DNA from: Bacteroidota bacterium
Lineage (GTDB): Bacteria; Bacteroidota; Bacteroidia; B-17B0; Aurantibacillaceae
DNA: 64,000 nt
Assembly (NCBI GenBank): GCA_016185125.1
Contig: JACPOC010000017.1
Coordinates: forward strand, 53,192 to 117,191
Direction: 5' to 3'
Shown here: positions 37,779 to 49,600 of the stretch, piece after piece
Layout: every line of letters starts with the position of its first letter
Position numbering within the stretch: the stretch's first letter is position 1
The notes under the pieces: generated by a model
Databases searched by the model: none
The model's input: the letters and a program-made list of their open reading frames with translations, nothing else
What the model was told of the DNA's origin: nothing
Translations under genes and position numbers: made by a program

Positions 37779-39875
37779 TTAGTGTTTCACCACTCTAATA
37801 ACCTCCACCGTTGAATTACTTTGAACTTTTACAAAATAAACACCGTTAGCAAAATTGCTAATGTTAATGTTTAATTTATTAGCCGTAGAAGTTTCAGTTA
37901 AAATTACACGCCCGGTAAGGTCAGTAACCACAACCGTTTTAGCAGCTCCGTTATTTAACTCTAAAGTAAAGATCCCCGTGTTAGGATTTGGATAAACCGA
38001 TAATTCGCTTGAGGCAATGGCCTTAGAATCAATTCCTGTACAAGGGTTAACTACAATATTTACGTTAGCGGTTTTTGAACAGCCGTTTACTGTACTGGTA
38101 AAAGAGTAACTTGGAGTAAAGGTGCCGGCAACAGCGCCGGGAGTAAATACACTACCCGCCACATTGCTTCCTGTATAAACACCACCCGCAGGAGAACCTG
38201 TTAAAGAAATGGTTGAACCATTAACACAAGCTGTTGCTTGAGCCGCCGTTAATGAAACTGAAGGCAAAGCACCCACGTTTACTGTAAAACTTGCATTAGA
38301 TGTACAGGCTCCGTTTGCGCCTATAACTGTATAAGTTGCGTTAGCTGTAGGCGTTGGCGCAATACTGGAAGTGGTTGCACCTGTATTCCATGTATAAGTA
38401 GTTGCCCCTGAAGCTGAAATATTAGCTGCCTGGCCTGCACATATTGTGGAAGAACCTGATACTGAGAGTGTTGGAGCTGAATTTACAGAAACAGTTGTAG
38501 AAGCGAAATTAGAACAACCTATTGAATTAGATACAGTTACTGTATAAACCGTTGTTACGGTAGCAGCGGTTGCAACTGTTGAGTTAGTGTTAGTACTGCT
38601 CAAAAAGGTAGATGGTGCCCACGTATAAGAAAGTGCACTCACACCCCCAACGATAGTGATTATGTAATCTTCGGTTTCGCCATAAGTGGCTTGTGCACAA
38701 GGGTCATGATTAATACCATTAAATATTTCTCTTACACGCAAACGGGTTGAGCCGTTCCCTGCATTTGCAGGTACTGTGAAAACAAGAGTAGCGGTAGCAG
38801 GAGAAGCACCGAGGCCCGTTACTTCACCTAACTTCTCACCAGTATTGGCAAGATTTCCATTTTGATTGTAATCGATCCAAGCACTAACTGCATTTGTCCC
38901 ATAGGTTCCTGCCTGAATATATAAACTGTAAGTACTTCCTGCTGTTAAAGTAGTTGTGGTTGTTCCTCCCTGAGGATAAAGGACATAATACGGTGAAGGC
39001 GAGGGACCGGTTGAATTGCTTAAAGTACTTAACATTACATTACTCAGATAGTCACCTGAACCGCTACCTATAGAATAAGCTGGCTGACAGTAATTTACCG
39101 AACTTGTAGCACTTGCCGTAAGGGTGGCATTATTACCCGCACAAATAGAAGCAGGATTAGCTGAGATAGTGGTTATGGAAACACCTATATTAACCATTAT
39201 AGCAGCAGTGGCAGTACTATTGCAATTAAGCGAACTGGTTCCTGTAACCGTATATATCGTTGAGCTGCTTGGCAAAGCGTTTACCGAAGTACCCACCGTG
39301 TTCGATAACCCGGCTCCAGGCATCCATGTATAGGTTGAACCACCCGAAGCTGTTAAAGCCACAGAAGGTGATCCTGGAACGCAAATTGTACTGGAGGCAG
39401 GAGAAACAGATATAACAGGTAAAGGATTGGTATTAATAGTGTGTGTTTTAACACCAAGACATCCTCCCGAATTAGAGGACACCGTATAAACCGTAGTTAC
39501 CGCCGGGCTAACAGTTATTGATGAACTTGTAGAGCCTGTATTCCAAGTGTATGTTGTTGACCCACTTGCTGTTAAAGTAGCAGGGGTAGATGCGCAAATA
39601 GTTGATGGGCCAGTAATATTTATACTTGGAGTAACTCCAACCGCCAGCGTAAATGTTTGTACACAATTGGCAAGTGTATTGGTAGAAGCTACTGTATAAA
39701 TGGTTGTTACAGAGGGTGTTACCACAATAGTTGTGTTAGTGGAAGCACCCGGAGTCCAAGTGTAATTATCAGAGCCTGAGGCTGTTAATGTTTTGCTACC
39801 AGGAGCGCATAAAGCACCACCGGTAATGGAAGCGCTAATAGGGGAAATACTAATAGTGTGTGTTAGATCCAACAC
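37779..39875 (-). CDS. T9SS-type adhesin, C-terminal part (downstream of a frameshift)
   Basis: The 698 codons hold repeated Ig-like/PKD-type units with Cys and the motif SGSTTYTWNTG, a GEVED domain (LRVREIFNGI, YGETEDYIITI) near residues 250-410, and a type A T9SS C-terminal sorting domain (LSVYPNPNTGIFTLEL ... NFANGVYFVKVQ). There is no signal peptide; the frame begins in the middle of a repeat. It overlaps the N-terminal part by 26 bp in another frame. Together the two make one gene of about 1010 codons. If the shift is real the protein is not exported intact. Confidence 0.85.
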   Translation of the reverse strand: MLDLTHTISISPISASITGGALCAPGSKTLTASGSDNYTWTPGASTNTTIVVTPSVTTIYTVASTNTLANCVQTFTLAVGVTPSINITGPSTICASTPATLTASGSTTYTWNTGSTSSSITVSPAVTTVYTVSSNSGGCLGVKTHTINTNPLPVISVSPASSTICVPGSPSVALTASGGSTYTWMPGAGLSNTVGTSVNALPSSSTIYTVTGTSSLNCNSTATAAIMVNIGVSITTISANPASICAGNNATLTASATSSVNYCQPAYSIGSGSGDYLSNVMLSTLSNSTGPSPSPYYVLYPQGGTTTTTLTAGSTYSLYIQAGTYGTNAVSAWIDYNQNGNLANTGEKLGEVTGLGASPATATLVFTVPANAGNGSTRLRVREIFNGINHDPCAQATYGETEDYIITIVGGVSALSYTWAPSTFLSSTNTNSTVATAATVTTVYTVTVSNSIGCSNFASTTVSVNSAPTLSVSGSSTICAGQAANISASGATTYTWNTGATTSSIAPTPTANATYTVIGANGACTSNASFTVNVGALPSVSLTAAQATACVNGSTISLTGSPAGGVYTGSNVAGSVFTPGAVAGTFTPSYSFTSTVNGCSKTANVNIVVNPCTGIDSKAIASSELSVYPNPNTGIFTLELNNGAAKTVVVTDLTGRVILTETSTANKLNINISNFANGVYFVKVQSNSTVEVIRVVKH

Positions 39876-40824
39876 AACCTCCCGAATTAGAGGATACGGT
39901 ATAAACCGTAGTTACCGCCGGGCTAACAGTTATTGATGAACTTGTAGAGCCTGTATTCCAAGTGTACGTTGTTGACCCACTTGCTGTTAAAGTAGCAGGG
40001 GTAGATGCACAAATGGCAGTTGGGCCTGTGATAGTTAAAGTTGGGGTTACACCAATTAATAATGTTCTGGTTTCTACACAGCCTAATGCCGTATTAGTTG
40101 AAGCTACACTATAAGTAGTAGTCATGGTAGGGCTCACTACTATAGAAGTGTTAGTGGAAGCTCCCGGAGTCCATGTATAATTATCAGAGCCACTGGCGGT
40201 TAAAGTTTTTTGCCCAGCAGTGCAAAGGGTGGTGGGTGTTAGCGAAACAGCTAAAGCAGGAATACATGCAGCTTTAACAGTTATATTATCTAAACCCCAC
40301 CCGTTAATGTTAAATGAATTTGCACCAAAAGCGGTAAATTTTATTTGAAACAGCTGGCCTTCCATACCGGTTAAGGTAGCATTACTCACTGCCCAATTGC
40401 TGGTACCGACTGCGGTATTTGTATAAGCAGCTAACAAACTCCAGGTAGCCCCGGCAATTGTTTTATATTCTACCTTAAATTGTTCAAGAGTGCTTGTACT
40501 GTAATTATTTAATTGCAAAAGATAATCTAAAGTAATAGGTGCTAAGGTATAACTTGTAGCATTAATGGTATTACTTAATAAGGCAATGCTGTAATTGGTA
40601 ATAGTAGGACTGTAAAAAAAATATGCATTAGGTGCCGCGCCTCCAAGAGGAGTATAATTGGCGCCAATTTGCCAGTTGGGTTGCCCGTTTGGAAAAGTCC
40701 AAGCATTGGTTGTAAAAGAACTCGTAGCCCAATTTTCGGAGAAAATAGTAACTTGAGCCTTTGTACTGCTCATTAAAAACACGGCACAAATAACCGCAAG
40801 CATTTTGGTGTAAAATTTATTCAT
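39850..40824 (-). CDS. T9SS-type adhesin, N-terminal part (ends at the frameshift)
   Basis: Signal peptide (KFYTKMLAVICAVFLMSSTKAQ, ATG at 40824) followed by a jelly-roll/MAM-like domain (IFSENWATSS ... GWGLDNITVKA) and the first Ig-like repeats. It ends ...GGCVGSNTHY then stop, whereas the parallel repeat in the downstream part continues GGCLGVKTHTINTN. Comparison of the two DNA copies shows two bases fewer here in an AC-rich stretch (39855-39866). No sorting domain is left on this part. A promoter lies just upstream. Confidence 0.85.
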   Translation of the reverse strand: MNKFYTKMLAVICAVFLMSSTKAQVTIFSENWATSSFTTNAWTFPNGQPNWQIGANYTPLGGAAPNAYFFYSPTITNYSIALLSNTINATSYTLAPITLDYLLQLNNYSTSTLEQFKVEYKTIAGATWSLLAAYTNTAVGTSNWAVSNATLTGMEGQLFQIKFTAFGANSFNINGWGLDNITVKAACIPALAVSLTPTTLCTAGQKTLTASGSDNYTWTPGASTNTSIVVSPTMTTTYSVASTNTALGCVETRTLLIGVTPTLTITGPTAICASTPATLTASGSTTYTWNTGSTSSSITVSPAVTTVYTVSSNSGGCVGSNTHY

Positions 40825-40840
40825 GGTTTTATTTTTTAAG

Positions 40841-40871
40841 CAAAGATATACAAAAAACACAAGGTTTTAAA
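40841..40871 (-). promoter_or_regulatory. promoter of the T9SS adhesin gene (TTTA-N19-TATCTTTG)
   Basis: Read on the minus strand TTTA, 19 bp, TATCTTTG: exact -7 and near-exact -33 elements, 17 bp before the ATG at 40824. Confidence 0.7.
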
Positions 40872-41001
40872 CATTTTAATGTTAAACTTTTTTTGAAAGA
40901 ATTCGTTTGTAATTAACTTATTATCAACATTTTACAAAATATTTTTTCAACATCCTTGCTTTTATATGTGTTTTTAAAGAGGCTGGTAAACTCCTTAAAA
41001 C

Positions 41002-41030
41002 AAAAAACCCCGCCTTTTGGGCAGGGTTTT
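41002..41030 (-). terminator. terminator of the outer-membrane protein gene
   Basis: On the minus strand AACCCTGCC-N4-GGCGGGGTT followed by T run, 19 bp after the stop; nearly the same hairpin as at 37727. Confidence 0.85.
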
Positions 41031-41048
41031 AAATTATAAATGATTTAA

Positions 41049-42002
41049 TTAGAAATGGAAGTTTAAACGCAAAGAACCTGTTGGACCAAATATTGAATTG
41101 TTTCCGTCAGTATCTAAAGCAAAACCGCCTTGTTTAGCACCTTCAATAGTAGTTGCACCCACAACATTACTTCCTGTAGAAGGATTTGTGGCGTTACCAA
41201 CAGACTCCCAGTTTGTAGAACCTTTACCTGTTGTAGAGAGGCCTAAACCCCAACCAAACTCTCCACCGAGGCTTATTTTAGGCACTAAAAAATATTCAGC
41301 ACCAATAAAACCACGAACACCAAAGCCAAAAGTAGTACCTTGTTTTATTACCGTTGCACGAGCTCCTGAGCCTGTCATTCCGGGGATATTAACTGTAGTA
41401 GATAAATTGTTAGATCCGGTAAAGGCGTCATCAGCATCTACATTAACGTTTAAAGAGGGTGTAGTTGTTGCGGCAAGGGCATTACCATAAGTAAATTTAT
41501 CCTTTTGAGTACTTAAAAAAATTCCTACTTCGCCGCCATAATAACCTTGTAAACGGGTTTTGCCTTTACGCTTTTCTATTCCCGCGGCTAAACCAATAAC
41601 CGTGTTTGAGCGCTTCCAGGTATTCTCAACCTGAGCACCTGAAGTTGGAAACCCCGTAACAGTTCCTGCAGAAGCCGCTTTTAAACGATCTTCAACATTA
41701 TTACGTTCGGTTGTGCTGTTAAAACCAATGCGAACCGATCCGCGGTAAGCTGTTTGTGCATCCACAAAATACTTTCCGGTAATGGTTTGGGCAGTGGTAA
41801 AAAAGTTCCACGTTGGAGCTGTGTTGTTAGCGGTTTTTCCGAAGAAATTACCGGCATAATTCAAAAATGGCGTAGCGTCTACCGCTATGGCCCAGTCACC
41901 GGCTTCCGGCAAATAAGGTTCACCTTTTTTTGATGTCAGGTCTTGCGCAAAGGCGTTGGTTACACCAAACGCTAATGCTACTAGAGCAATTGATTTTTTC
42001 AT
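41049..42002 (-). CDS. outer-membrane protein, probable beta-barrel
   Basis: 317 residues with a signal peptide (SIALVALAFGVTNAFAQ), alternating hydrophobic/polar strands (GDWAIAVDATPFLNYAGNFF, YRGSVRIGFNST, LQGYYGGEVGIFL, FGFGVRGFIGAEYFL, ISLGGEFGWGLGL) and a C-terminal SLRLNFHF ending in aromatic Phe, as expected of a barrel inserted by Bam. Function unknown; similar proteins occur widely in the phylum as far as I recall. Own promoter and terminator. Confidence 0.8.
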   Translation of the reverse strand: MKKSIALVALAFGVTNAFAQDLTSKKGEPYLPEAGDWAIAVDATPFLNYAGNFFGKTANNTAPTWNFFTTAQTITGKYFVDAQTAYRGSVRIGFNSTTERNNVEDRLKAASAGTVTGFPTSGAQVENTWKRSNTVIGLAAGIEKRKGKTRLQGYYGGEVGIFLSTQKDKFTYGNALAATTTPSLNVNVDADDAFTGSNNLSTTVNIPGMTGSGARATVIKQGTTFGFGVRGFIGAEYFLVPKISLGGEFGWGLGLSTTGKGSTNWESVGNATNPSTGSNVVGATTIEGAKQGGFALDTDGNNSIFGPTGSLRLNFHF

Positions 42003-42031
42003 AATTGTTTGTTTAATTAAAAATTATGGTA

Positions 42032-42039
42032 CAAAGTTA
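42032..42039 (-). promoter_or_regulatory. -7 promoter element TAACTTTG of the outer-membrane protein gene
   Basis: Exact TAnnTTTG on the minus strand, 29 bp before the ATG. No clear -33 element. Confidence 0.5.
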
Positions 42040-42145
42040 TAGGTTTTAAATAATGCTATAAGGGAATTGTAAACGTTTTTTAACAATTAAATGTTAACTG
42101 TTTGGCATTTAACCTTAGGCGGGTATATCTAACATATAATCATAC

Positions 42146-42224
42146 CATTTAAACGAGTAAAATTGAACATTTAACGAGTAATGTTTAACATTGAACGAGT
42201 AAGTTTAACATTTAACAAATAACA
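42146..42224. repeat. short tandem array D, period 22/21/20 bp
   Basis: Units start at 42146, 42168, 42189 and 42209, each with CATT(T/G)AACGAGTAA and a variable tail. About 3.7 copies. Lies directly beyond the rpoC terminator. The mean period is 21 bp, like arrays A, B, C1 and C2, but the register is less strict. Confidence 0.75.
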
Positions 42225-42262
42225 AAAAAACCCGATGCTGTTTTAATAACATCGGGTTTTTA
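42224..42262 (-). terminator. terminator of the rpoBC operon
   Basis: AACCCGATG/CATCGGGTT 9-bp perfect stem with a 12-nt loop and a T run on the minus strand, 24 bp after the rpoC stop. Confidence 0.92.
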
Positions 42263-42285
42263 TCTTTATAGTTTAAATTCTCAAT

Positions 42286-45200
42286 TTAGTTTACTTCTTC
42301 TTCCACTTCTTCTTTAGAAGCCATTAAGCGCTCGTATTCTTCCTTGCTTCCAACAACCAGTTTTTCGTACTGTCGTAAACCTGTTCCTGCAGGAATTAAA
42401 TGCCCAACAATTACGTTTTCTTTTAATCCTAATAAACCGTCTACTTTTCCGTTTACCGCTGCTTCGTTCAGTACTTTTGTAGTTTCCTGGAAGGATGCAG
42501 CCGATATCCAACTGTTAGTTTGTAAAGAGGCACGCGTAATACCTTGTAAGATAGGATTTGCAGTAGCAGGAACAGCGTCGCGTGCTTCTACAATCTTTTT
42601 ATCCTTACGGCGTAACACCGAGTTTTCATCGCGTAATTTACGTGCAGTGATAATCTGTCCGCGTTTCAACTCTTCGCTGTCGCCCGGCTCTGTTACAACT
42701 TTCTGACCAAAGATGGCGTCGTTCTGAGTCATAAATTCTACTTTGTTGATTAACTGTTGTTCCAAGAACATAGTATCTCCCGGATCAACAATCTCCACCT
42801 TACGCATCATTTGACGCACAATGGTTTCAAAGTGTTTATCATTTAATTTCTGGCCCTGTAAACGGTAAACCTCTTGTATCTCATTCACTAAATATTCTTG
42901 TACAGCGGTTGGGCCTTTGATAGATAAAATATCTCCGGGGCTTGTAGCGCCATCCGATAAAGCTTCTCCGGCCTTAACGAAATCGTTTTCCTGAACAAGA
43001 ATGTGCTTGCTTAAGTTAACCAAATAACGGCGTTGCTCACCTGTTTTTGCTTCAATAACCACTTCACGGTTACCGCGCTTAATTTTACCAAAGGTTACAA
43101 TACCGTCAATCTCACTTACTACAGCAGGGTTACTTGGGTTACGCGCTTCAAATAATTCAGTTACACGAGGTAAACCACCGGTAATGTCACCCGTTTTACC
43201 TGTAACACGAGGAATTTTAACTAGGATTTGTCCCGGCTCAATCTTCGCTCCTTCGTTAACCACAATGTGTGCGCTAACCGGGATGTTATACATTTTTAAA
43301 GACTCACCTTTTTTGTCCACGATACGAATTAACGGACTCATGGTTTTGTCTTTACTTTCAATAATTACTTTTTCGCGGAAGCCTGTTTGCTCATCGCTTT
43401 CTTCGCGGAAGGTAATGTGTTCTTTGATGTGCTCAAATTCAACACTTCCTCCAAATTCGGAAACGATAACCGCGTTGTATGGATCCCAATCGCAAATTAA
43501 TTCGCCTTTTTTAAGTTTTGCTCCCGGTTTCACATATAAGTTTGAACCGTAAGGAACATTGCCCGTAGTTAAAGTAATGCCTGTGTTAGAATCAACAATG
43601 CGCATTTCCGTAGAACGGCCAATAACAATGTTTGATTTTTTACCATCAGCACCCACACGCTCTACTGTACGAAGTTCATCAATTTCAAGAATACCATCGT
43701 ATTTAGCGCTTAAGTTAGAAGAGGATGCCGCGTTACTTGCGGTACCTCCCACGTGGAAAGTACGAAGAGTTAACTGTGTACCCGGCTCACCAATTGATTG
43801 TGCTGCAATTACGCCTACCGCTTCACCTAACTGAACAATGCGTCCGTTAGATAAGTTACGGCCATAACATTTAGCGCAAACTCCTGAACGAGATTCGCAG
43901 GTTAATACCGAACGGATATCTACTGTTTCAATAGGAGATTTGTCAATAAGAATAGCTACATCTTCAGTGATAATTTCTCCACCTGTAAGAATAAGATTTC
44001 CGGTAGTTGGGTGATAAATATCGCTAACCGCTGTACGGCCTAAAATACGGTCGTATAAAGCTTCAACCACATCATCCTGATTTTTTAACGCCGCCATGCT
44101 AAGTCCGCGAAGGGTACCGCAATCAAATTCGTTAATAATAACGTCTTGTGCAACGTCAACTAACCTACGTGTTAAGTAACCGGCATCGGCGGTTTTTAAG
44201 GCTGTATCCGCTAAACCTTTACGTGCACCGTGGGTAGAGATAAAGTATTCTAAGATGGAAAGTCCTTCACGGAAGTTAGATAATACAGGGTTCTCGATAA
44301 TGGAAGCCGTAGTATCACCCGCTTTTTGAGGCTTTGCCATCAAACCGCGCATTCCGCTTAATTGTTTAATTTGTTCTTTTGAACCGCGGGCACCTGAATC
44401 AAGCATCATGTACACCGGGTTAAAGCCCTGGCGATCGCTGCTTAAGTTATCAAGTACTTTTTTGGTTACCTTGGAGTTGGTGTGCGTCCAAATGTCAATT
44501 ATCTGATTGTAGCGCTCGTTGTTTGTAATGAATCCCATGTTATAGTTATTCAGTACTTCATCAACCTGCTCCTGTGCTTCTGCGATAATTTTTAATTTTT
44601 CGGCAGGAGTTTGAATATCACCTAAGTTAAATGATAACCCTCCTTTAAATGCAGTTTTGAAACCAATTTCCTTAATATCATCAAGGAATTTAGCCGTGGC
44701 AGCCATACCGGTTTTCTTAACCACCATACCGATAATATCGCGTAATGATTTTTTGGTTAACAATTCATTGATAAAACCAACTTCATGAGGAACAACAGTG
44801 TTAAAAATAACACGTCCTACAGTAGTTTCAATGATCTTGGTAACAAGTTTATTATTTTCGTCAAGCGAGTTGTTGATCTTTATTTTGATCATCGCGTGCA
44901 TATCAACCGCTTTTTCGTTTAACGCTACAATAACTTCTTCAGCGCTATAGAAAATTTTTCCTTCGCCTTTTACAACGTCGTTAGGAAGATTTCTTTTTGA
45001 CTTAGTTAAGTAATATAATCCGAGCACCATATCCTGAGAAGGAACGGCAACCGGCGCACCGTTAGATGGATTTAAGATGTTGTGTGAAGCAAGCATTAAG
45101 ATCTGCGCTTCCAAAATAGCTGCATGTCCTAACGGTACGTGCACTGCCATCTGATCTCCGTCAAAGTCAGCGTTAAAGGCTGTACAAACCAAAGGGTGAA

Positions 45201-46587
45201 GCTGAATAGCTTTTCCTTCAATAAGTTTTGGCTGAAATGCTTGTATACCTAATCTGTGAAGGGTAGGGGCACGGTTTAATAATACAGGATGTCCTTTTAA
45301 AACATTCTCTAAAATATCCCAAACAATTGGCTCTTTACGGTCAACAATTTTTTTGGCAGATTTTACTGTTTTTACAATACCACGCTCAATCATTTTACGA
45401 ATGATAAATGGTTTGAAAAGTTCAGCTGCCATTTCTTTTGGCAAACCGCATTCGTGTAATTTTAATTCAGGACCTACAACAATTACCGAACGTGCAGAGT
45501 AATCAACACGCTTACCAAGTAAGTTCTGACGGAACCGTCCTTGCTTACCTTTTAATGAATCGGATAATGATTTTAAGGCACGGTTGCTATCGGTTTTAAC
45601 AGCGTTTGATTTACGTGAGTTATCGAATAAAGAATCTACTGATTCCTGTAACATACGTTTTTCGTTACGTAAGATTACATCGGGAGCTTTAATTTCGATA
45701 AGACGCTTTAAACGGTTGTTACGGATAATAACACGACGGTATAAATCATTTAAGTCAGAGGTAGCGAAACGTCCGCCATCCAATGGAACTAAAGGACGCA
45801 ATTCCGGCGGAATAACCGGAACAACTTTAACAATCATCCACTCGGGGCGATTACTAATGTTTTGGTTTGCCTGACGGAATGCTTCAATAACCTGTAAACG
45901 CTTTAAGGCTTCGTTTTTACGTTGCTGCGACGTTTCGTTGCTTGCCTTGTGACGAAGATCGTAAGATAATTCATCAAGGTTTAAACGCGATAATAATTCC
46001 TGAACTGCTTCTGCCCCCATTTTAGCAATGAATTTGTTTGGATCATTATCATCCAACGCGCCATTCTCTTTTGGAAGTGTATCAACAATATTTAAGTATT
46101 CTTCTTCAGTTAAAAAATCAAGATAAGAAGTACCGTTTTCAGCTGCAAGACCGGCATTAATTACTACATAACGCTCGTAGTAAATAATCATGTCTAATTT
46201 TTTGGTTGGTAAGCCTAATAAGTAACCAATTTTATTTGGCAACGAACGGAAATACCAGATATGAGCAACAGGAACAACTAAGTTAATGTGACCCATACGT
46301 TCACGACGAACTTTCTTTTCAGTAACCTCAACACCACAACGGTCGCAAACAATTCCTTTGTAACGGATACGTTTGTATTTACCGCAATGACATTCATAGT
46401 CTTTTACCGGGCCAAAAATACGTTCGCAGAACAAACCGTCTCTTTCAGGTTTGTAAGTCCGGTAATTAATGGTTTCAGGTTTTAAAACCTCACCACTTGA
46501 GCGACGCAGGATTGTTTCCGGTGAAGCCAGGCTGATGGTGATTCTGGAAAAATTTGATTTTTGCTTATTATCTCTTCTTAACGCCAT
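42286..46587 (-). CDS. rpoC: RNA polymerase beta' subunit
   Basis: 1433 residues. Seen: the N-terminal zinc site [24 protein letters not shown], the rudder/clamp region, the catalytic [15 protein letters not shown] with three Asp, the bridge-helix region ([28 protein letters not shown]), a second zinc site [13 protein letters not shown] and the trigger-loop [25 protein letters not shown]. Follows rpoB after a 90-bp gap containing a hairpin. A strong terminator ends the operon. Confidence 0.98.
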   Translation of the reverse strand: MALRRDNKQKSNFSRITISLASPETILRRSSGEVLKPETINYRTYKPERDGLFCERIFGPVKDYECHCGKYKRIRYKGIVCDRCGVEVTEKKVRRERMGHINLVVPVAHIWYFRSLPNKIGYLLGLPTKKLDMIIYYERYVVINAGLAAENGTSYLDFLTEEEYLNIVDTLPKENGALDDNDPNKFIAKMGAEAVQELLSRLNLDELSYDLRHKASNETSQQRKNEALKRLQVIEAFRQANQNISNRPEWMIVKVVPVIPPELRPLVPLDGGRFATSDLNDLYRRVIIRNNRLKRLIEIKAPDVILRNEKRMLQESVDSLFDNSRKSNAVKTDSNRALKSLSDSLKGKQGRFRQNLLGKRVDYSARSVIVVGPELKLHECGLPKEMAAELFKPFIIRKMIERGIVKTVKSAKKIVDRKEPIVWDILENVLKGHPVLLNRAPTLHRLGIQAFQPKLIEGKAIQLHPLVCTAFNADFDGDQMAVHVPLGHAAILEAQILMLASHNILNPSNGAPVAVPSQDMVLGLYYLTKSKRNLPNDVVKGEGKIFYSAEEVIVALNEKAVDMHAMIKIKINNSLDENNKLVTKIIETTVGRVIFNTVVPHEVGFINELLTKKSLRDIIGMVVKKTGMAATAKFLDDIKEIGFKTAFKGGLSFNLGDIQTPAEKLKIIAEAQEQVDEVLNNYNMGFITNNERYNQIIDIWTHTNSKVTKKVLDNLSSDRQGFNPVYMMLDSGARGSKEQIKQLSGMRGLMAKPQKAGDTTASIIENPVLSNFREGLSILEYFISTHGARKGLADTALKTADAGYLTRRLVDVAQDVIINEFDCGTLRGLSMAALKNQDDVVEALYDRILGRTAVSDIYHPTTGNLILTGGEIITEDVAILIDKSPIETVDIRSVLTCESRSGVCAKCYGRNLSNGRIVQLGEAVGVIAAQSIGEPGTQLTLRTFHVGGTASNAASSSNLSAKYDGILEIDELRTVERVGADGKKSNIVIGRSTEMRIVDSNTGITLTTGNVPYGSNLYVKPGAKLKKGELICDWDPYNAVIVSEFGGSVEFEHIKEHITFREESDEQTGFREKVIIESKDKTMSPLIRIVDKKGESLKMYNIPVSAHIVVNEGAKIEPGQILVKIPRVTGKTGDITGGLPRVTELFEARNPSNPAVVSEIDGIVTFGKIKRGNREVVIEAKTGEQRRYLVNLSKHILVQENDFVKAGEALSDGATSPGDILSIKGPTAVQEYLVNEIQEVYRLQGQKLNDKHFETIVRQMMRKVEIVDPGDTMFLEQQLINKVEFMTQNDAIFGQKVVTEPGDSEELKRGQIITARKLRDENSVLRRKDKKIVEARDAVPATANPILQGITRASLQTNSWISAASFQETTKVLNEAAVNGKVDGLLGLKENVIVGHLIPAGTGLRQYEKLVVGSKEEYERLMASKEEVEEEVN

Positions 46588-46630
46588 GTTTTTTATTTAC
46601 GATTTAAAAAATTTACAATTTACGATTTGA

Positions 46631-46662
46631 GAGGGATTGCAATTTGTGAATTTCAATCCCTC
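46631..46662 (-). promoter_or_regulatory. hairpin in the rpoB-rpoC gap
   Basis: GAGGGATTG-N14-CAATCCCTC, a 9-bp perfect stem in the transcribed spacer; no T run follows. It could be an RNA processing site or a translational control element for rpoC. Confidence 0.5.
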
Positions 46663-46677
46663 CATCGTCAATCACTT

Positions 46678-49600
46678 TTAATCCATTGTTATATCTAACG
46701 CCAGACCTCTTAATTCATGCAACAATACATTGAATGATTCAGGGATGCCCGGAGTAGGAATGTTTTCTCCTTTAACGATAGACTCGTACGCTTTCGCGCG
46801 GCCTGTTACGTCATCGGATTTAACAGTCAATAATTCCTGTAACACATTTGCTGCACCGTATGCTTCGAGTGCCCAAACTTCCATCTCACCAAAACGCTGA
46901 CCACCAAACTGTGCTTTACCACCTAAAGGCTGTTGCGTAATTAATGAATAAGGTCCTATTGAACGCGCGTGCATTTTATCATCTACCATGTGCCCTAATT
47001 TAAGCATGTAAATGATACCTACAGTTGCGGGCTGATCAAAACGTTCGCCTGTTCCACCATCATACAAATAAGTACGGCCGAAGCGAGGAACGCCTGCTTT
47101 GTTGGTGTATTCGTCAATCTGATCAACAGTAGCGCCATCAAAAATAGGTGTTGAAAATTTCATTCCTAATTTTTGGCCGGCCCAAGCAAGAACAGTTTCA
47201 TAGATCTGCCCTAAGTTCATACGTGAAGGCACTCCCAATGGATTCAACACGATGTCTACGGGCGTTCCATCTTCAAGGAAGGGCATATCTTCTTCTTTAA
47301 CGATGCGAGCTACGATACCTTTGTTACCGTGGCGGCCCGCCATTTTATCACCAACTTTTAACTTACGTTTTTGAGCAATGTAAACTTTAGCAAGCTGAAC
47401 AATTCCGGTTGGTAATTCATCACCAACAGTAATCTGGAATTTTTCGCGCTTGTATTTTCCTAAGTAATCGTTAAACTGAATCATGAAGTTGTGAAGCAAA
47501 CGCTCTACTTGTTCATTTTTATCTTTATCAGTTGTCCAGTTGCTTGGATTTATTTCAGAGAAATCAACACGCTCCAGTAATTTTTGAGTGAATTTTGTTC
47601 CGCGAGGAATTACTTCTTCACCTAAGATGTTACTAACGCCTTGCGAAGTACGACCATTTACAAGAACGAATAATTTATCAACTAATTTTAATTTTAAGTT
47701 GTAAGTATTTTTCTCGTGATCAGAATCTAACTTCTCGATCATTGGTTTTTCTTCGGCTTTTTGTTTTTTATCTTTTACGGCGCGTGAGAATAATTTTTTA
47801 TCAACGATAACACCTTTTAAAGAAGGAGGAACACGTAAGGAAGCATCTTTAACGTCGCCGGCTTTGTCGCCAAAGATAGCGCGTAATAATTTTTCTTCAG
47901 GTGAAGGATCTGTTTCTCCTTTAGGAGTGATCTTGCCAATTAAAATATCACCTTCTTTAACTTCGGCACCGATGCGGATAATCCCTTTTTCATCAAGGTC
48001 TTTCGTTGCATCTTCGCTTACGTTAGGGATATCGGGAGTTAATTCTTCCATTCCGCGTTTTGTATCGCGAACTTCAAGAGTGTACTCATCAATATGAATA
48101 GAAGTGAAAATATCTTCGCGAACAATTTTTTCGCTGATCACGATCGCATCTTCAAAGTTGTAACCTTTCCATGGCATGAAGGCCACTTTTAAGTTACGGC
48201 CCAGTGCTAATTCACCATCTTCGGTAGCATAACCATCGCATAATACCTGGCCTCTTGAAACTTTATCGCCTTTTTTAACGATAGGCTTTAAGTTCATACA
48301 GGTACTCTGATTTGTTTTCTGAAACTTGGTTAATTTATATGATTTAACATCGCCTTCAAACGAAATTAATTTTTCGTCATCGCTGCGGTTGTAACGGATG
48401 GTGATCATGTTTGCATCCACATATTCCACAATACCATCGCCATCTGCGTTAATCAATACGCGGCTATCTTGGGCTACACGAGCTTCGATACCTGTACCAA
48501 CTATGGGAGCCTGCGGACGCATTAAAGGAACCGCTTGGCGCTGCATGTTAGAACCCATCAGGGCGCGGTTAGCATCATCATGTTCAAGGAACGGGATCAA
48601 TGAAGCCGCGATGGAAGCGATTTGATTTGGAGCCACGTCCATTAAATGGATTTTTTCAGGGCCAAGAACCGGGAAATCTCCTTCGTAACGCGCTGTAACT
48701 TTTTTATTCATAAAGTTACCTTTATCATCCAACACAGCGTTAGTTTGCGCAATGTTTTTCTGATCTTCTTCTTCGGCAGTTAAGTAAGTAATAGGCTTAT
48801 TAACATCTACCTTACCGTTAGTAACGGTTCGGAAGGGTGTTTCGATGAAACCTAATTTATTTACTTTAGCGTAAACACAAAGCGAAGAGATCAAACCAAT
48901 GTTTGGTCCTTCAGGAGTTTCAATGGTACACAAGCGGCCATAGTGAGTGTAGTGAACGTCACGTACCTCAAAACCTGCGCGCTCGCGACTTAAACCTCCT
49001 GGCCCTAGTGCCGATAAACGACGCTTATGGGTAATTTCGGATAATGGGTTGGTTTGATCCATGAACTGTGATAACTGATTGGTTCCGAAGAACGAATTGA
49101 TCACAGAAGATAATGTTTTAGCATTGATCAAATCGGTTGGTGTAAATACCTCATTATCACGCACATTCATACGTTCACGAATAGTACGAGCCATACGCGC
49201 TAAACCTACACCAAACTGCGAAAATAACTGCTCGCCTACTGTACGCACCCGACGGTTACTTAAGTGGTCGATATCATCCACATCAGTTTTAGAGTTGATT
49301 AATTCAATCAGATATTTAATAATCAGAATCATGTCTTCCTTGGTAAGAACACGAATGTTCATTGGAATATCTAATCCTAATTTTTTGTTGATACGGTAAC
49401 GGCCAACTTCTCCAAGATCATAACGTTTGTCGGAGAAGAATAATTTATCAATTACACCGCGAGCGGTTTCTTCATCAGGCGGCTCGGCGTTACGTAATAA
49501 ACGGTAAATAAATTCAATAGCTTCTTTTTCAGAGTTAGTTGAATCTTTTTGTAAAGTATTGTAAATGATTGCGTAATCAGTGGTATTAATATCCGTTTTG

